A DNA stretch of 64,000 bases from Saccharomonospora azurea NA-128 (GTDB lineage Bacteria; Actinomycetota; Actinomycetes; Mycobacteriales; Pseudonocardiaceae): contig NZ_CM001466.1 in assembly GCF_000231055.2 (NCBI RefSeq), positions 386,766 through 450,765 of the forward strand, read 5' to 3'. Of the stretch, positions 43,737 to 52,489 are shown piece after piece. The notes below the pieces were generated by a model that saw nothing but the letters and a program-made list of their open reading frames with translations, searched no databases and had not been told where the DNA came from. Each line of letters opens with the position of its first letter. The stretch's first letter is position 1. Position numbers and translations under genes: made by a program.

Positions 43737-43938
43737 GTCCCCAGTGTGCGGCCGTGGCGGGTGAGGTGCACGCGACCGCGGCGTCGGTGGGGCGGCACGT
43801 CGTTCGCCACCCTGCCGGGGCGGCGTGGCGTGCGTAGGCTCGGTCGAGCAGAGACCCACCGGACCTCACCGGCGGCTCGGCGGCGACCACACACGTTCGG
43901 CGGCGGGCCTCGCGACCGAGCGTGAGGGGAGCACAGAG

Positions 43939-44010
43939 ATGGCCCTGCAAGTGATCGATTTCCCCGGGGTGGTAGCGCTTCGGGCCCCCGCGAGCACGGT
44001 GACGGATTGA
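43939..44010 (+). CDS. Possible 23-aa leader peptide upstream of nhaA
   Basis: An ATG at 43939 preceded by GAGGGGAG opens a 24-codon frame (MALQVIDFPGVVALRAPAST, then VTD) that stops 3 bases before the GTG of the NhaA gene. NhaA has no clear ribosome site of its own, so this small frame would deliver ribosomes to it. It could also be an ion- or pH-sensing leader. Only geometry supports it. Confidence 0.4.
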   Translation: MALQVIDFPGVVALRAPASTVTD

Positions 44011-44013
44011 CTC

Positions 44014-45882
44014 GTGCGCGGATTCCTCCGTAGGCAGGCCTGTGAACCACGGCGTGAGGTGCCGGGGCAGGTGCCCACGCCGGTCCGCCGGTTCCTCAGC
44101 ACCGAGGCGGGTAGTGCGTCGCTGCTCCTCGCGGCGACGGTGGTGGCGTTGCTCTGGGCCAACTCGCCGTGGTCGGCGTCGTACGAGGTCGTGTGGGGCA
44201 CGGAGCTGTCGCTGTCGTTCGCGGGGGCCGACCTGTCGATGGACCTGGAGCACTGGGTCGTCGACGGTCTGATGGCGCTGTTCTTCTTCTCCGTCGGGCT
44301 GGAGGTGCGCCGCGAGTTCTCCGTCGGGGAGCTCACGAACCGGCGCCGGGCCGCGATCGCGGTGGTCGCGGCGGTCGGCGGTCTGGTGGTGCCGACGGTG
44401 CTCTACCTGCTGCTGGCGCCCGCGGGCGACGCCGTGCACGGCTGGGGTGTGGTCATCGGGACCGACACGGCGTTCCTGCTGGGCGCACTCGCCGTGGTGG
44501 GCCCGCGGTTCTCGACCCAGCTGCGGATCTTCCTGCTCACCCTGACGGTGATCGACGACATCATGGCCGTCAGCGTGATCGGGATCTTCTACTCCGGTTC
44601 GGTCGATTTCCTCGCGCTGTTCGTCGCGTTGGTGTTCGGCGGGGTCCTCTGGGGGCTCGGCCGGCTGGGCGTGTGGCGGGCGACCCCGTACGTCGTCGCC
44701 GTGGTCGGGTTGTGGCTCGCCACGGTGGAGTCGGGCCTGCACGCGGCCATCGCCGGGATGCTCGGTGGGTTGCTGGTGGGGGCCCGCAGTCCCGTGCGGG
44801 AGGAGGTCGAGCAGGCCGCGCGCTGGTTCCGGGCGTTCCGGCAGTCGCCGCGGGTCGAGGTGGGCCGCACGGCGCGGTTCGGGCTGGACCGGGCGATCTC
44901 GGTGAACGAGCGTCTGCAGGCCGCGATCCATCCGTGGGCCAGCTACGTCGTCGTGCCGCTGTTCGCCCTGGCCAACGCCGGGATCGACCTCCGCAACGGT
45001 GTGCTCACCGAGGCCCTCACCTCCCGCCTGACGTGGGCTGTGGTGATCGCGTTGGTGCTCGGCAAGTTCGTCGGGATCAGCCTGAGCACGGTGCTCGGCG
45101 TCCGGCTGGGCGTCGGTCGGCTGCCCCGGGGAGTCGGTCTCGGGCACGTGTTCGGGGGAGCCGCGTTGTCGGGGATCGGGTTCACCGTCGCGCTGCTCAT
45201 CGCCCGTCTCGCGTTCGACGACCCGGTCATGCGTGACGAGGCGATCGTCGGTGTCCTGCTGGCCGCGGTGCTCGCGACGGCGCTGGGCTGGGCGGTGTTC
45301 CGCATCGCCGTACGGTTCGGCGGGCAGACCGACGCGGACCTCCCGCGTCGCCTCGACCCGCCGGTCGACGCGGGACGGGACAACGTGCGCGGTGACGTCG
45401 ATGCGCCGCTGACCCTGGTCGAGTACGGCGACTTCGAGTGCCCCTTCTGTTCCCGTGCCACGGGCGTGACCCGCGAGCTGAGGGCGCGATTCGGCCCGAA
45501 CCTGCGCTACGTGTTCCGGCATCTCCCGTTGTCGGACGTCCATCCCCATGCCGAGTTCGCGGCTCGGGCCGCGGTGGCCGCACAGTGGCAGGGCAAGTTC
45601 TGGGAGATGCACGACGTCCTCTTCGAGCACCAGGACCAACTCGAGTTCGAGGACGTCGCCGGGTACGCCTCGGAGCTGGGTCTCGACGTGGAGGTCTTCC
45701 TCCGGGATCTGGAGTCCGAGGAGGCGGCCGCCGTGGTGCAGGCCGACCTGGTGAGCGCGGAGGCCAGTGGGGCGGTCAGCACGCCGACGTTCTTCGTCGG
45801 TTCGCGGCGGCACGTGGGCCCGCACGACACGGAGACGTTGGCGATGGAGCTCGAGGCGTCCCGCAACCGGTCGGAGGTCTGA
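44014..45882 (+). CDS. nhaA: Na+/H+ antiporter NhaA fused to a DsbA-like thioredoxin domain
   Basis: A 622-residue fusion. Residues 1 to about 430 are NhaA with the paired transport aspartates Asp181-Asp182 (TVIDDIMAV), [26 protein letters not shown] and [20 protein letters not shown]. From about residue 455 there is a DsbA/DSBA-like thioredoxin domain with the redox motif C476-P-F-C479 and cis-proline [10 protein letters not shown]. Such fusions are known in actinobacteria; the thioredoxin half would follow the last membrane helix. The start is GTG 44014-44016, 3 bases after the small leader frame. Confidence 0.93.
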   Translation: MRGFLRRQACEPRREVPGQVPTPVRRFLSTEAGSASLLLAATVVALLWANSPWSASYEVVWGTELSLSFAGADLSMDLEHWVVDGLMALFFFSVGLEVRREFSVGELTNRRRAAIAVVAAVGGLVVPTVLYLLLAPAGDAVHGWGVVIGTDTAFLLGALAVVGPRFSTQLRIFLLTLTVIDDIMAVSVIGIFYSGSVDFLALFVALVFGGVLWGLGRLGVWRATPYVVAVVGLWLATVESGLHAAIAGMLGGLLVGARSPVREEVEQAARWFRAFRQSPRVEVGRTARFGLDRAISVNERLQAAIHPWASYVVVPLFALANAGIDLRNGVLTEALTSRLTWAVVIALVLGKFVGISLSTVLGVRLGVGRLPRGVGLGHVFGGAALSGIGFTVALLIARLAFDDPVMRDEAIVGVLLAAVLATALGWAVFRIAVRFGGQTDADLPRRLDPPVDAGRDNVRGDVDAPLTLVEYGDFECPFCSRATGVTRELRARFGPNLRYVFRHLPLSDVHPHAEFAARAAVAAQWQGKFWEMHDVLFEHQDQLEFEDVAGYASELGLDVEVFLRDLESEEAAAVVQADLVSAEASGAVSTPTFFVGSRRHVGPHDTETLAMELEASRNRSEV

Positions 45883-45883
45883 C

Positions 45884-47398
45884 GTGGGACGAGAGGCGTC
45901 ACCACCGGCGGCGGAGGTGCTGGCGTTCGGCGATCCCGCCGCCCGGTGGGTGCTGGCGGCGACGGTGCTGGGGTCCGGTCTCGCGTTCTTGGACGCCACG
46001 GTCGTGAACATCGCGCTGCCCGCCATCGGCCGGGACCTGGGCGCCGACGTCACGGGCCTGACCTGGACGGTCAACGCCTACACGCTGACCTTGGCTGCGT
46101 GCGTGCTCGTCGGTGGTTCGCTGGGAGACCGCTTCGGCCGCCGACGTGTGTTCCTGATCGGAGTCGCGTGGTTCGGTGCGGCGTCGGTGGCGTGTGCGAT
46201 GGCCACGGGCGTGCCCGTACTCGTCGTGGCGCGCGCGTTGCAGGGAGTCGGCGCGGCCCTGCTGACACCGGGTGCCCTGGCGATCCTGCGCACGACCTTC
46301 CGCGAGGCCGACCGGTCGCGCGCGATCGGTGTGTGGTCGGGGTTGGCAGGCCTGACCGGCGCGGTCGGTCCGTTCCTCGGCGGGTGGCTGCTCGGCGTCG
46401 GGTCGTGGCGGTGGATCTTTCTGATCAACGTGCCGATCGTGCTCGGTGTCCTGGCCATCGGGGCCCGTTTCGTGCCGGAGTCCCGGGACGCGCGGGCGCC
46501 CGAGCGCATCGACGCTCTCGGCGCCGCGCTGGCCGTCCTCGGGCTGGGCGCCGTCACCTACGGCTTGTCGGTGTGGCCGGTCGAGGGCGGGGGGTCGGCG
46601 GTGGTGCTCGCGGCGCTCGGGCTGGGCGTGGTGACGCTGGTGGGGTTCGTCGCCTGGGAGCGCACGACCTCCGTGCCGATGTTGCCGTTGCGCCTCTTCT
46701 CCGCGCCGAGGTTCGCGGTCGCGAACCTGGTGACCTTCCTCGTCTACGCCGGACTCGGCGGCGTGTTCTTCTGGCTCGTGGTGGCGTTGCAGGTCGTGGC
46801 GGGGTGGACGCCGCTCGCGGCGGGACTGTCGCTGCTTCCGATCACCGGGCTGATGCTGGTGTTCTCCCCGAGCGCCGGCGTGCTGGGCGACAAACTCGGA
46901 CCCCGGATCCCCATGACGGCAGGGCCACTACTGGGCGCGGTGGGTGTCGCACTCCTGGCGCGCGTGGGGCCGGAGACGTCCTCGTGGCCGGAGGTCGTGC
47001 TTCCCGTGACGGTGCTCGGTGTCGGCCTCACCCTGACCGTGACCCCGTTGACCTCGACCGCGCTTGGTGCCGTCCCGGACGAGCACGCCGGGCTGGCCAG
47101 CGGTGTCAACAACGCCGTCGCGCGCACGGGTGGGCTCGTCATCGTCGCCGCGCTTCCGACACTCACCGGACTGGGAGCGGAAGGGTTCGGCGACGCAGGC
47201 GTGCTCGCACCGGCGTTTCGCATCGCGATGCTCGTCTGCGCGGCGTTGTTGGCGGTGGGCGGAATCGTCGCGGCGCTGTTCCTCCGCCCGCCACGACGGG
47301 CGCCCGAGGAGGAGAGCGTCTGCCCGCGCTATCACTGCGCGATCGCCCAGCCTCCGGTCGCCGTTGCGGAAGATCGTTCGGGACGGCCCTCCGGCTGA
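45884..47398 (+). CDS. DHA2-type MFS drug exporter (EmrB/QacA-like)
   Basis: A 504-residue transporter with 14 predicted membrane segments. FLDATVVNIALPAIGRDLGADVTGLTWTV at helix 1, GGSLGDRFGRRRVFLIG in the first loop and LVVARALQGVGAALLTPGAL are the family motifs. It begins with GTG one base after the nhaA stop, so it is in the same transcript. The C-terminal tail (about 35 residues, with CPRYHCAIAQP) is not conserved. Substrate unknown. Confidence 0.9.
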   Translation: MGREASPPAAEVLAFGDPAARWVLAATVLGSGLAFLDATVVNIALPAIGRDLGADVTGLTWTVNAYTLTLAACVLVGGSLGDRFGRRRVFLIGVAWFGAASVACAMATGVPVLVVARALQGVGAALLTPGALAILRTTFREADRSRAIGVWSGLAGLTGAVGPFLGGWLLGVGSWRWIFLINVPIVLGVLAIGARFVPESRDARAPERIDALGAALAVLGLGAVTYGLSVWPVEGGGSAVVLAALGLGVVTLVGFVAWERTTSVPMLPLRLFSAPRFAVANLVTFLVYAGLGGVFFWLVVALQVVAGWTPLAAGLSLLPITGLMLVFSPSAGVLGDKLGPRIPMTAGPLLGAVGVALLARVGPETSSWPEVVLPVTVLGVGLTLTVTPLTSTALGAVPDEHAGLASGVNNAVARTGGLVIVAALPTLTGLGAEGFGDAGVLAPAFRIAMLVCAALLAVGGIVAALFLRPPRRAPEEESVCPRYHCAIAQPPVAVAEDRSGRPSG

Positions 47399-47471
47399 GC
47401 CGGTGCGCCTGCATACCCGCCAGTCGGACGGGTAGTCGGGACACAAGACGACACCGGGTTCGGGAGATGCG

Positions 47472-47768
47472 ATGGACGGCCCCTGCGAGCACGTCGAGCT
47501 GGTGAGCAGCGTCGAGCCGTCGGCCGACGGCTGCGAGGACTGCCTTCGGACCGGGGACCAGTGGGTGCACTTGCGCATCTGCATGTCGTGCGGGCACGTC
47601 GGCTGCTGCGACAGCTCACCGAACCGCCATGCCACCGCTCACTGGCAGAGCCGGCCCGAGCACCCGATCGTGCGCTCGTTCGAGCCGGGCGAGAACTGGT
47701 GGTGGTGCTTTCCCGACGCGCGACTGTTCGAGGTGGCGTCGGCGGCGCCCGCGCCCTCGCACTCCTGA
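47472..47768 (+). CDS. UBP-type zinc-finger protein
   Basis: A 98-residue protein with the ZnF-UBP pattern: DGCEDCLRTGDQWVHLRICMSC, then GHVGCCDSSPNRHATAHW, supplying the Cys/His ligands. In eukaryotes this fold binds the ubiquitin tail. In actinobacteria it is a small free-standing domain of unclear function, often next to membrane transporters or thioredoxin genes. Here it follows NhaA-DsbA and the DHA2 exporter. Ends 14 bases before the DUF5996 gene. Confidence 0.88.
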   Translation: MDGPCEHVELVSSVEPSADGCEDCLRTGDQWVHLRICMSCGHVGCCDSSPNRHATAHWQSRPEHPIVRSFEPGENWWWCFPDARLFEVASAAPAPSHS

Positions 47769-47782
47769 GGAGGGTGATCCGG

Positions 47783-48697
47783 GTGGAGTCCCCGTGGCCC
47801 GCGCTCCCGGTGGCGACGTGGCAGCCCACGCGTGACACGTTCACGCTCTGGCTGCAGATCATCGGCAAGATCCGCATCGCGCGCACGCCGTTGATCAATC
47901 ACTGGTGGAACGCGCCGCTCTATCTCACCGCGCGGGGACTGACGACCTCCCTGATCCCGGACGGCGCGGGGCGGAGTTTCTCCGTCGACCTCGATCTGCT
48001 GGAGCACCGGCTGGAGGTGCTCACGACGCGGGGCGAGTCGCGCACCGTCGAGTTGGCGCCGAAGCCCGTGAAGCAGTTCCACGCCGAGCTGGGGGAGGCG
48101 CTCGACGCTCTGGCATTGTGCACCGACATCTGGCCGATGCCCGTCGAACTCCCCGACGCCATCCCGTTCACCACCGACACGACGCACGCGGACTACGACG
48201 CCGACGCCGTGACCACGTTCTGGCGGATCCTGGTCGAAATCGAGCGGGTCTTCACCGAGTTCCGGGCGCGGTTCGTGGGCAAGTCGAGCCCGGTCCACCT
48301 CTTCTGGGGTGCGCTCGACCTCGCGGCGACCCGGTTCTCGGGCCGCCCCGCACCACCGCATCCCGGCAGGGTGCCGAACTGCGGCCCTCACGTGATGCAC
48401 GAGGCGTACTCGCAGGAGGTGAGCAGCTGCGGGTACTGGCCGGGCGGTGACGGCGAAGGCCTCTTCTACTCCTACGCGTATCCGGAACCGGAGGGGTATC
48501 GGCGGGAACCGGCCGGGCCGGCCGCGGCCTGTTTCGACGAGGACCTGGGGGAGTTCGTGCTGCCGTACACGGACGTGCGAACGGCTCGCGATCCCGACGG
48601 GATGCTGCTCGACTTCCTGCAGCGCACGTACGAGGCAGCGGCGAACACCGGCCGGTGGGCTCGCTCTGCCCTCGAACGCGGGCAGGCCACGGAGTAG
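47783..48697 (+). CDS. DUF5996 family protein
   Basis: A 304-residue soluble protein matching the DUF5996 family of unknown function: WPALPVATWQPTRDTFTLW, INHWWNAPLYLTARGLTTS, HLFWGALDLAATRFSGR and SQEVSSCGYWPGG. No catalytic motif is recognised, though conserved His/Trp/Asp positions suggest an enzyme or ligand-binding pocket. The GTG at 47783 sits 8 bases after GAGGAGGG. A GTG nine bases earlier is too close to the ribosome site. Probably co-transcribed with the UBP gene. Confidence 0.82.
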   Translation: MESPWPALPVATWQPTRDTFTLWLQIIGKIRIARTPLINHWWNAPLYLTARGLTTSLIPDGAGRSFSVDLDLLEHRLEVLTTRGESRTVELAPKPVKQFHAELGEALDALALCTDIWPMPVELPDAIPFTTDTTHADYDADAVTTFWRILVEIERVFTEFRARFVGKSSPVHLFWGALDLAATRFSGRPAPPHPGRVPNCGPHVMHEAYSQEVSSCGYWPGGDGEGLFYSYAYPEPEGYRREPAGPAAACFDEDLGEFVLPYTDVRTARDPDGMLLDFLQRTYEAAANTGRWARSALERGQATE

Positions 48698-48712
48698 GCG
48701 CGCCCGGCCCGG

Positions 48713-49387
48713 TCAGAGCAGGAAGTAGTCGAGGGTGAAGACGACGACGGCGATGGCGAGCACGCCCGCGACGAGACCCACTCCGATGAGCACGGTCGCG
48801 AGATACAGGTGCCGGGACGTCCAGGGAATCGCACCGGGATGCCTGCGCTGCACCTCCTGGTAGGACAGCACACCCGGGTAGGAGGTCGCCGGCAGTCGCA
48901 GGGCCACCGCGAGCCGGTGGAGATCTCGCTCCTGGTACAGCGGACCCGCGAGCCGCATGAGCGGCCTGCCCGCGTGGTCGAGCACGACGAGGGTCGGTGT
49001 GGGCTTCAGTTCGGTGCGCATACGCGGCGGCAGAGTCACCAGCAGCACGGACGCCGCGTCGGCCTTGGACCGCATCCGGGGGCGGCCCAGGAGCCCCGCC
49101 TTGCCGAACGCGGTCGGCGTGACGACGGCGTGGGAGTTGCGCTGCCGCAGCAGCACGGGAGTCAGGACCAGGAGGGTGGCGGCGCACATGATCAGCGCGC
49201 CGCCGTCACCGGCGTTCACGTAGCCGATGGCGCCGGTGATCGCCAGCGTGAGCCCGGCGAGCCCCAGCGTGGCCTTCGCGCTCGGGCGGGGAGGCCACAC
49301 CACGAGCGTGCCTTCCTGCGGTGTCCGCATGGACGTCGACAGTAAGCGGTCGGGGTTGGGGCGCGGGGCACGAGTGAAGAGGTTCAC
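48713..49387 (-). CDS. Membrane protein of unknown function, three hydrophobic segments
   Basis: A 224-residue protein: two adjacent membrane helices near residues 40-80 (LGLAGLTLAITGAIGYV, LIMCAATLLVLTPVLLRQR), a soluble middle part (VLLVTLPPRMRTELKPTPTLVVLD), and a C-terminal helix (LIGVGLVAGVLAIAVVVF). I do not recognise a named family. It lies downstream of the WXG100/DUF6973 pair in the same direction, so an immunity or accessory role is possible. The GTG at 49387 is used; an ATG at 49330 (MRTPQEG) is equally plausible. Confidence 0.65.
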   Translation of the reverse strand: MNLFTRAPRPNPDRLLSTSMRTPQEGTLVVWPPRPSAKATLGLAGLTLAITGAIGYVNAGDGGALIMCAATLLVLTPVLLRQRNSHAVVTPTAFGKAGLLGRPRMRSKADAASVLLVTLPPRMRTELKPTPTLVVLDHAGRPLMRLAGPLYQERDLHRLAVALRLPATSYPGVLSYQEVQRRHPGAIPWTSRHLYLATVLIGVGLVAGVLAIAVVVFTLDYFLL

Positions 49388-49675
49388 GGCGTTGCCTTGC
49401 CCGGCCGGCGGGGGAGAAGGCGGGACAGAGGGGAAGGTGACGCGGTGGGGCAGCGCCGGTGTCGCGATCGACGACCTCGGCGCTGCGGGGGTGTCGAGGT
49501 CGAATGGGCCGCGGATCGCGCACGGTCACGCGGCGGCCCACCCGGCCCCTTTAATGTATAACATCCTATACGCCGGGGCGCTGCGCGCCAGTATTTCTCT
49601 GAATCTCGGCTTCCGTCATGGCGTCACGGCACAAATCGCTACAGACCTGAGTGGCCTTCCCGAAGTTGATCTTGA
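49388..49675. other. Stretch without a clear gene, containing an A+T-richer segment behind the toxin gene
   Basis: 288 bases. Positions 49550-49680 are clearly lower in G+C than the surroundings (CCCCTTTAATGTATAACATC and similar). On the minus strand a frame of ~37 codons runs from the toxin stop to about 49566, reading VIKINFGKATQVCSDLC and MTEAEIQRNTGAQ. It has no good start codon and may be the beginning of a truncated gene, for example a lost immunity gene. No other feature is seen. Confidence 0.4.
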
Positions 49676-50953
49676 TTACCAGGGGTATCCGCCCTTGGGG
49701 CGGACACCGTCGAAGTCGGTGTCCAGGGATCCGGCGTGGTCGATCACGGACTCGTCGTGCTGCTCCGGATCGACGGTCTGGTTGTGCCCGACCTGGTCGC
49801 TGTAGGCGATGCGCCCCTCGCCGTCGAGCACGATGGTCTCGCCCTGGTTGACCGCGTCGGTCACGAGTTGTGCCAACTCCTCGGGGCTGGCGTCGGGGTT
49901 CTGGACGGCGATCCGGCGCCCCAGTTCGTTGTTGTGCAGGTCCATGGCTTCGGACTGCATGTCGTTGGTCGGCCGCTGTTCGTGGGCCGTGGCGAAGGCC
50001 TCCGCCCACTCCTCGCCGAACTCCTGGGTCATGCGGGCGTTCCAGTAGGCGTGGCGGAACGCGTCGGTGTGGCTGTGCGTGGTGTGCTCCAGGTCGAACT
50101 GCTCCTCGCTGACGACGTACGCCTCCTGCTGCACGCGATACCACGTGTACATCTCGTCGGGCCGCAGCTGCCGGAAGAGTTCCAGCTCCTCGGCGTTCCA
50201 GTTGCTGGAGGGGATGTCCTTGCCGAACTTCTCGAGCAGGGGGTTGATCAGGTCGGCGAGGTCCTCGGGCGGGAACTTGACCTGCGGAGAGGACGAACCG
50301 GCGACCTGGTACTCCCGCAGGATCTCCTCCAGCGACCGGCGTCCCTCGGGAGTGTCGGCGACGAGTTCGCTGAGGGACCTGCCGCCGTAGAGGACGGTGC
50401 CGAGCTTCGTCGTCGCGTCGGCGGTGTCCTGGTGCAGCGTCGAGTACACCGTCGCCGCGTCCTGCAGGGCTGCGGCGGCGGGCCCGACGAGTTCGGCCGT
50501 CGCGGGGTCGTCGGGTGGCAGTGCCGCCGCTCGTTGGGCCAGGTCGGTCAGTTGCGCGTGCACGTCACCGTGTCGTTCGTGTGCCTGTCGGGTCGCGTCG
50601 GCGAGGCCGGTGAGGATACCGGCGGTGGAGCGGGCCGTCTCCGCCTCGGTCTCGGTGCCCTCGCGTTCGGTGTCGATCTTGTCGAGTGCCTTGTCGGCGG
50701 CCTCTCCCTCCCACGACTCGCGGATCTTGGCGACGACCGGGTTGAGCGCTTCGACGGCCGCGTCGAGTCCGTCCGCGACGCGGCCGCAGGCGAGGGCGAG
50801 GTCCTCGATGCCGTCCGGGTCGCCGGGGATCTCGGCGGTGGCGGTGACGGCCGAGGCCAGGAGGTTGGCGACGGTGTCGGTGGTGATCTGCCCGGACCAG
50901 CCGTTCAGGCGTTCGGCGAGTGCGTTCAGTTCACCAGCGGGAAGCTGGCTCAC
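49676..50953 (-). CDS. WXG100-type secreted protein with a C-terminal DUF6973-like domain (putative type VII toxin)
   Basis: A 425-residue protein. Residues 1 to about 190 form a long alpha-helical WXG100/LXG-like region with a WEG turn (ESWEGEAADKALDKID). The C-terminal domain, about residues 290-350, has the pattern DAFRHAYWNARM, FATAHEQRP and SEAMDLHNNELGRRIA, which I associate with the DUF6973 family found at the ends of polymorphic toxins. Type VII secretion is likely. It lies 1 base downstream of a second WXG-like gene. No recognised immunity protein is next to it, and no ESX core genes are in the window. Confidence 0.72.
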   Translation of the reverse strand: MSQLPAGELNALAERLNGWSGQITTDTVANLLASAVTATAEIPGDPDGIEDLALACGRVADGLDAAVEALNPVVAKIRESWEGEAADKALDKIDTEREGTETEAETARSTAGILTGLADATRQAHERHGDVHAQLTDLAQRAAALPPDDPATAELVGPAAAALQDAATVYSTLHQDTADATTKLGTVLYGGRSLSELVADTPEGRRSLEEILREYQVAGSSSPQVKFPPEDLADLINPLLEKFGKDIPSSNWNAEELELFRQLRPDEMYTWYRVQQEAYVVSEEQFDLEHTTHSHTDAFRHAYWNARMTQEFGEEWAEAFATAHEQRPTNDMQSEAMDLHNNELGRRIAVQNPDASPEELAQLVTDAVNQGETIVLDGEGRIAYSDQVGHNQTVDPEQHDESVIDHAGSLDTDFDGVRPKGGYPW

Positions 50954-50954
50954 G

Positions 50955-51386
50955 TCAGTTTCCTCCTAGGAGATCGGTGATCCGGTTGGGTACGACGCGG
51001 TCGATGGCGTCGTTCACGGTCTCGGTGACGCGGTCGGTCGCATTGCTGACCGTGTCGGTGACTTTCTCGGCCGCGTTGCTCACCGTCTCGCCGATGCCGT
51101 CGACGGTCTCTCCGACGGCGTCCTCGAACTTCTGGTAGGCGGAGCGGCCGTCGCGGACGGCTTGGGCGATGCCCTCGTACTTGACGGCGCGGTCGCGGAG
51201 TAGGCCGGCGAGGCCGGACTGCAACTCGGTGAACGCTTGCCCCGCTTCGACGGTCGCGAAGGCGGCGGAGCGGTCCCCGGTATCGGAGTTCCAGGTGTCG
51301 CGGACTGAGCGGATGTCGGACTCGATGTAGTCGACCGACGAGGCGATGTCGGCGAGGTCGTCCTGCGACGCGAAGAAACCTGTCAC
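50955..51386 (-). CDS. WXG100-like helical partner protein
   Basis: A 143-residue all-helical protein with a WNS turn (RDTWNSDTGDRSAAF) in place of WXG between two helices. The C-terminal part is a run of amphipathic repeats (VSNAAEKVTDTVSNATDRVT, ETVNDAIDRVV). It precedes the DUF6973 protein and is probably its chaperone or co-secreted partner. The start is the GTG at 51386, giving a family-like start (MTGFFASQDDLADIA). Upstream open codons are antisense to the Gfo/Idh remnant. Confidence 0.68.
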   Translation of the reverse strand: MTGFFASQDDLADIASSVDYIESDIRSVRDTWNSDTGDRSAAFATVEAGQAFTELQSGLAGLLRDRAVKYEGIAQAVRDGRSAYQKFEDAVGETVDGIGETVSNAAEKVTDTVSNATDRVTETVNDAIDRVVPNRITDLLGGN

Positions 51387-51486
51387 GGGTGTCCCCTCGG
51401 TAGTAGGCGGAGCGTGATCATATCGGGACAGCGGTGACGGAAAAGCGCATTCCCGACAAGTCTCCTGTGGAGGTGACAAGTTCAGG

Positions 51487-52393
51487 CGCGGGCGCCTCTC
51501 GCCGATGTCGCGGTGATCGCCACGCAGGACGCGGATCATGTGGAGCCCGCGGTCGCGTTGGCGCGTCAGGGGTATCACCTGTTGTTGGAGAAGCCGATGG
51601 CGACCTCCGAGGCGGACTGTGAGCGCATCGTCGACGCGGCGGAGGGGGCGGGTGTGCTGCTGGCGGTGTGTCACGTGCTGCGGTACACGCCGTACTCGCG
51701 GCGGTTGAAGGCGCTTGTGGACGGTGGCCGGATCGGGGATGTCGTGAGTGTCGAGCATCTGGAGCCGGTGGGGTGGTGGCATCAGGCGCACTCGTATGTG
51801 CGGGGCAACTGGCGTCGGGAGGACACGTCGACGTTCATGTTGATGGCGAAGTCGTGTCACGATCTGGACTGGTTGACGCATTTGATCGGGCGGCCCGTGG
51901 AGCGGGTGTCGTCGTTCGGTGGGTTGTACGAGTTCCGTGCGGAGCGCAGGCCGGTGGGTGCTGCCGATCGGTGCCTGGACTGTGCTGTGGAGGCGTCGTG
52001 TCCGTATTCGGCGCCGCGGATCTATCTGCCGTCGTTGAAGGAGCCCGACCGGGTGTGGCCGTTGTCGGTGGTGACGGCCGAGCGCAGCGAGGAGGGTGTG
52101 CTCGCGGCGTCGCGGGAGGGGCCGTACGGGCGGTGTGTGTACGCGTGTGACAACGACGTGGTGGATCACCAGGTGGTGAGCCTGGAGTACCGCGGTGGGG
52201 TGACGGCGTCGTTCACGATGACGGCGTTCACGCCGTCGGATTTCCGTAGGACGCGGGTGTTCGGGACGCGCGGGTCGATCGAGGGGGACGGTCGTTCGAT
52301 CACGGTGCACGACTTCGTCGACGGGGGGAGCGAGGTGATCGAGGTCGAGTCCGGTGCGGGTGCCACGGCCGACGACGGTCACGGTGGTGAGTG
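51487..52393 (+). pseudogene. Gfo/Idh/MocA-family oxidoreductase, truncated at both ends
   Basis: The frame reads LADVAVIATQDADHVEPAVA, then LLLEKPMATSEADCERIVDAA (with the EKP lysine of the active site), HVLRYTPYSRRLKALVDGG and ASFTMTAFTPSDFRRTRVFG. That is the middle of a dehydrogenase. The N-terminal Rossmann GxGxxG (about 70 residues) is missing, and the normal C-terminus after ADDGHGG is replaced by unrelated sequence. No start codon with a ribosome site fits. I consider it a relic left by two deletions. Confidence 0.75.
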
Positions 52394-52489
52394 TGGACGA
52401 TGGGAGTGGTTCTCGCGTGTGACGCGGCGGGGATCGTCGCGCGGTGACGTACGTCATGGGTTCGGTGGCGCGCTGCTATCGTCGGTCGC

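Noticed and set aside
40153..46074. A minus-strand open frame of almost 2000 codons across the NDH-2, ClC and NhaA region
   Set aside because: It is low-complexity (His/Arg/Asp-rich), lies antisense to or out of frame with several recognised genes, and has no domain. High G+C makes such frames common.
50955..52457. A 500-codon minus-strand frame containing the WXG-like gene
   Set aside because: Only the last 143 codons look like protein; the rest is arginine/histidine-rich sequence antisense to the Gfo/Idh relic.
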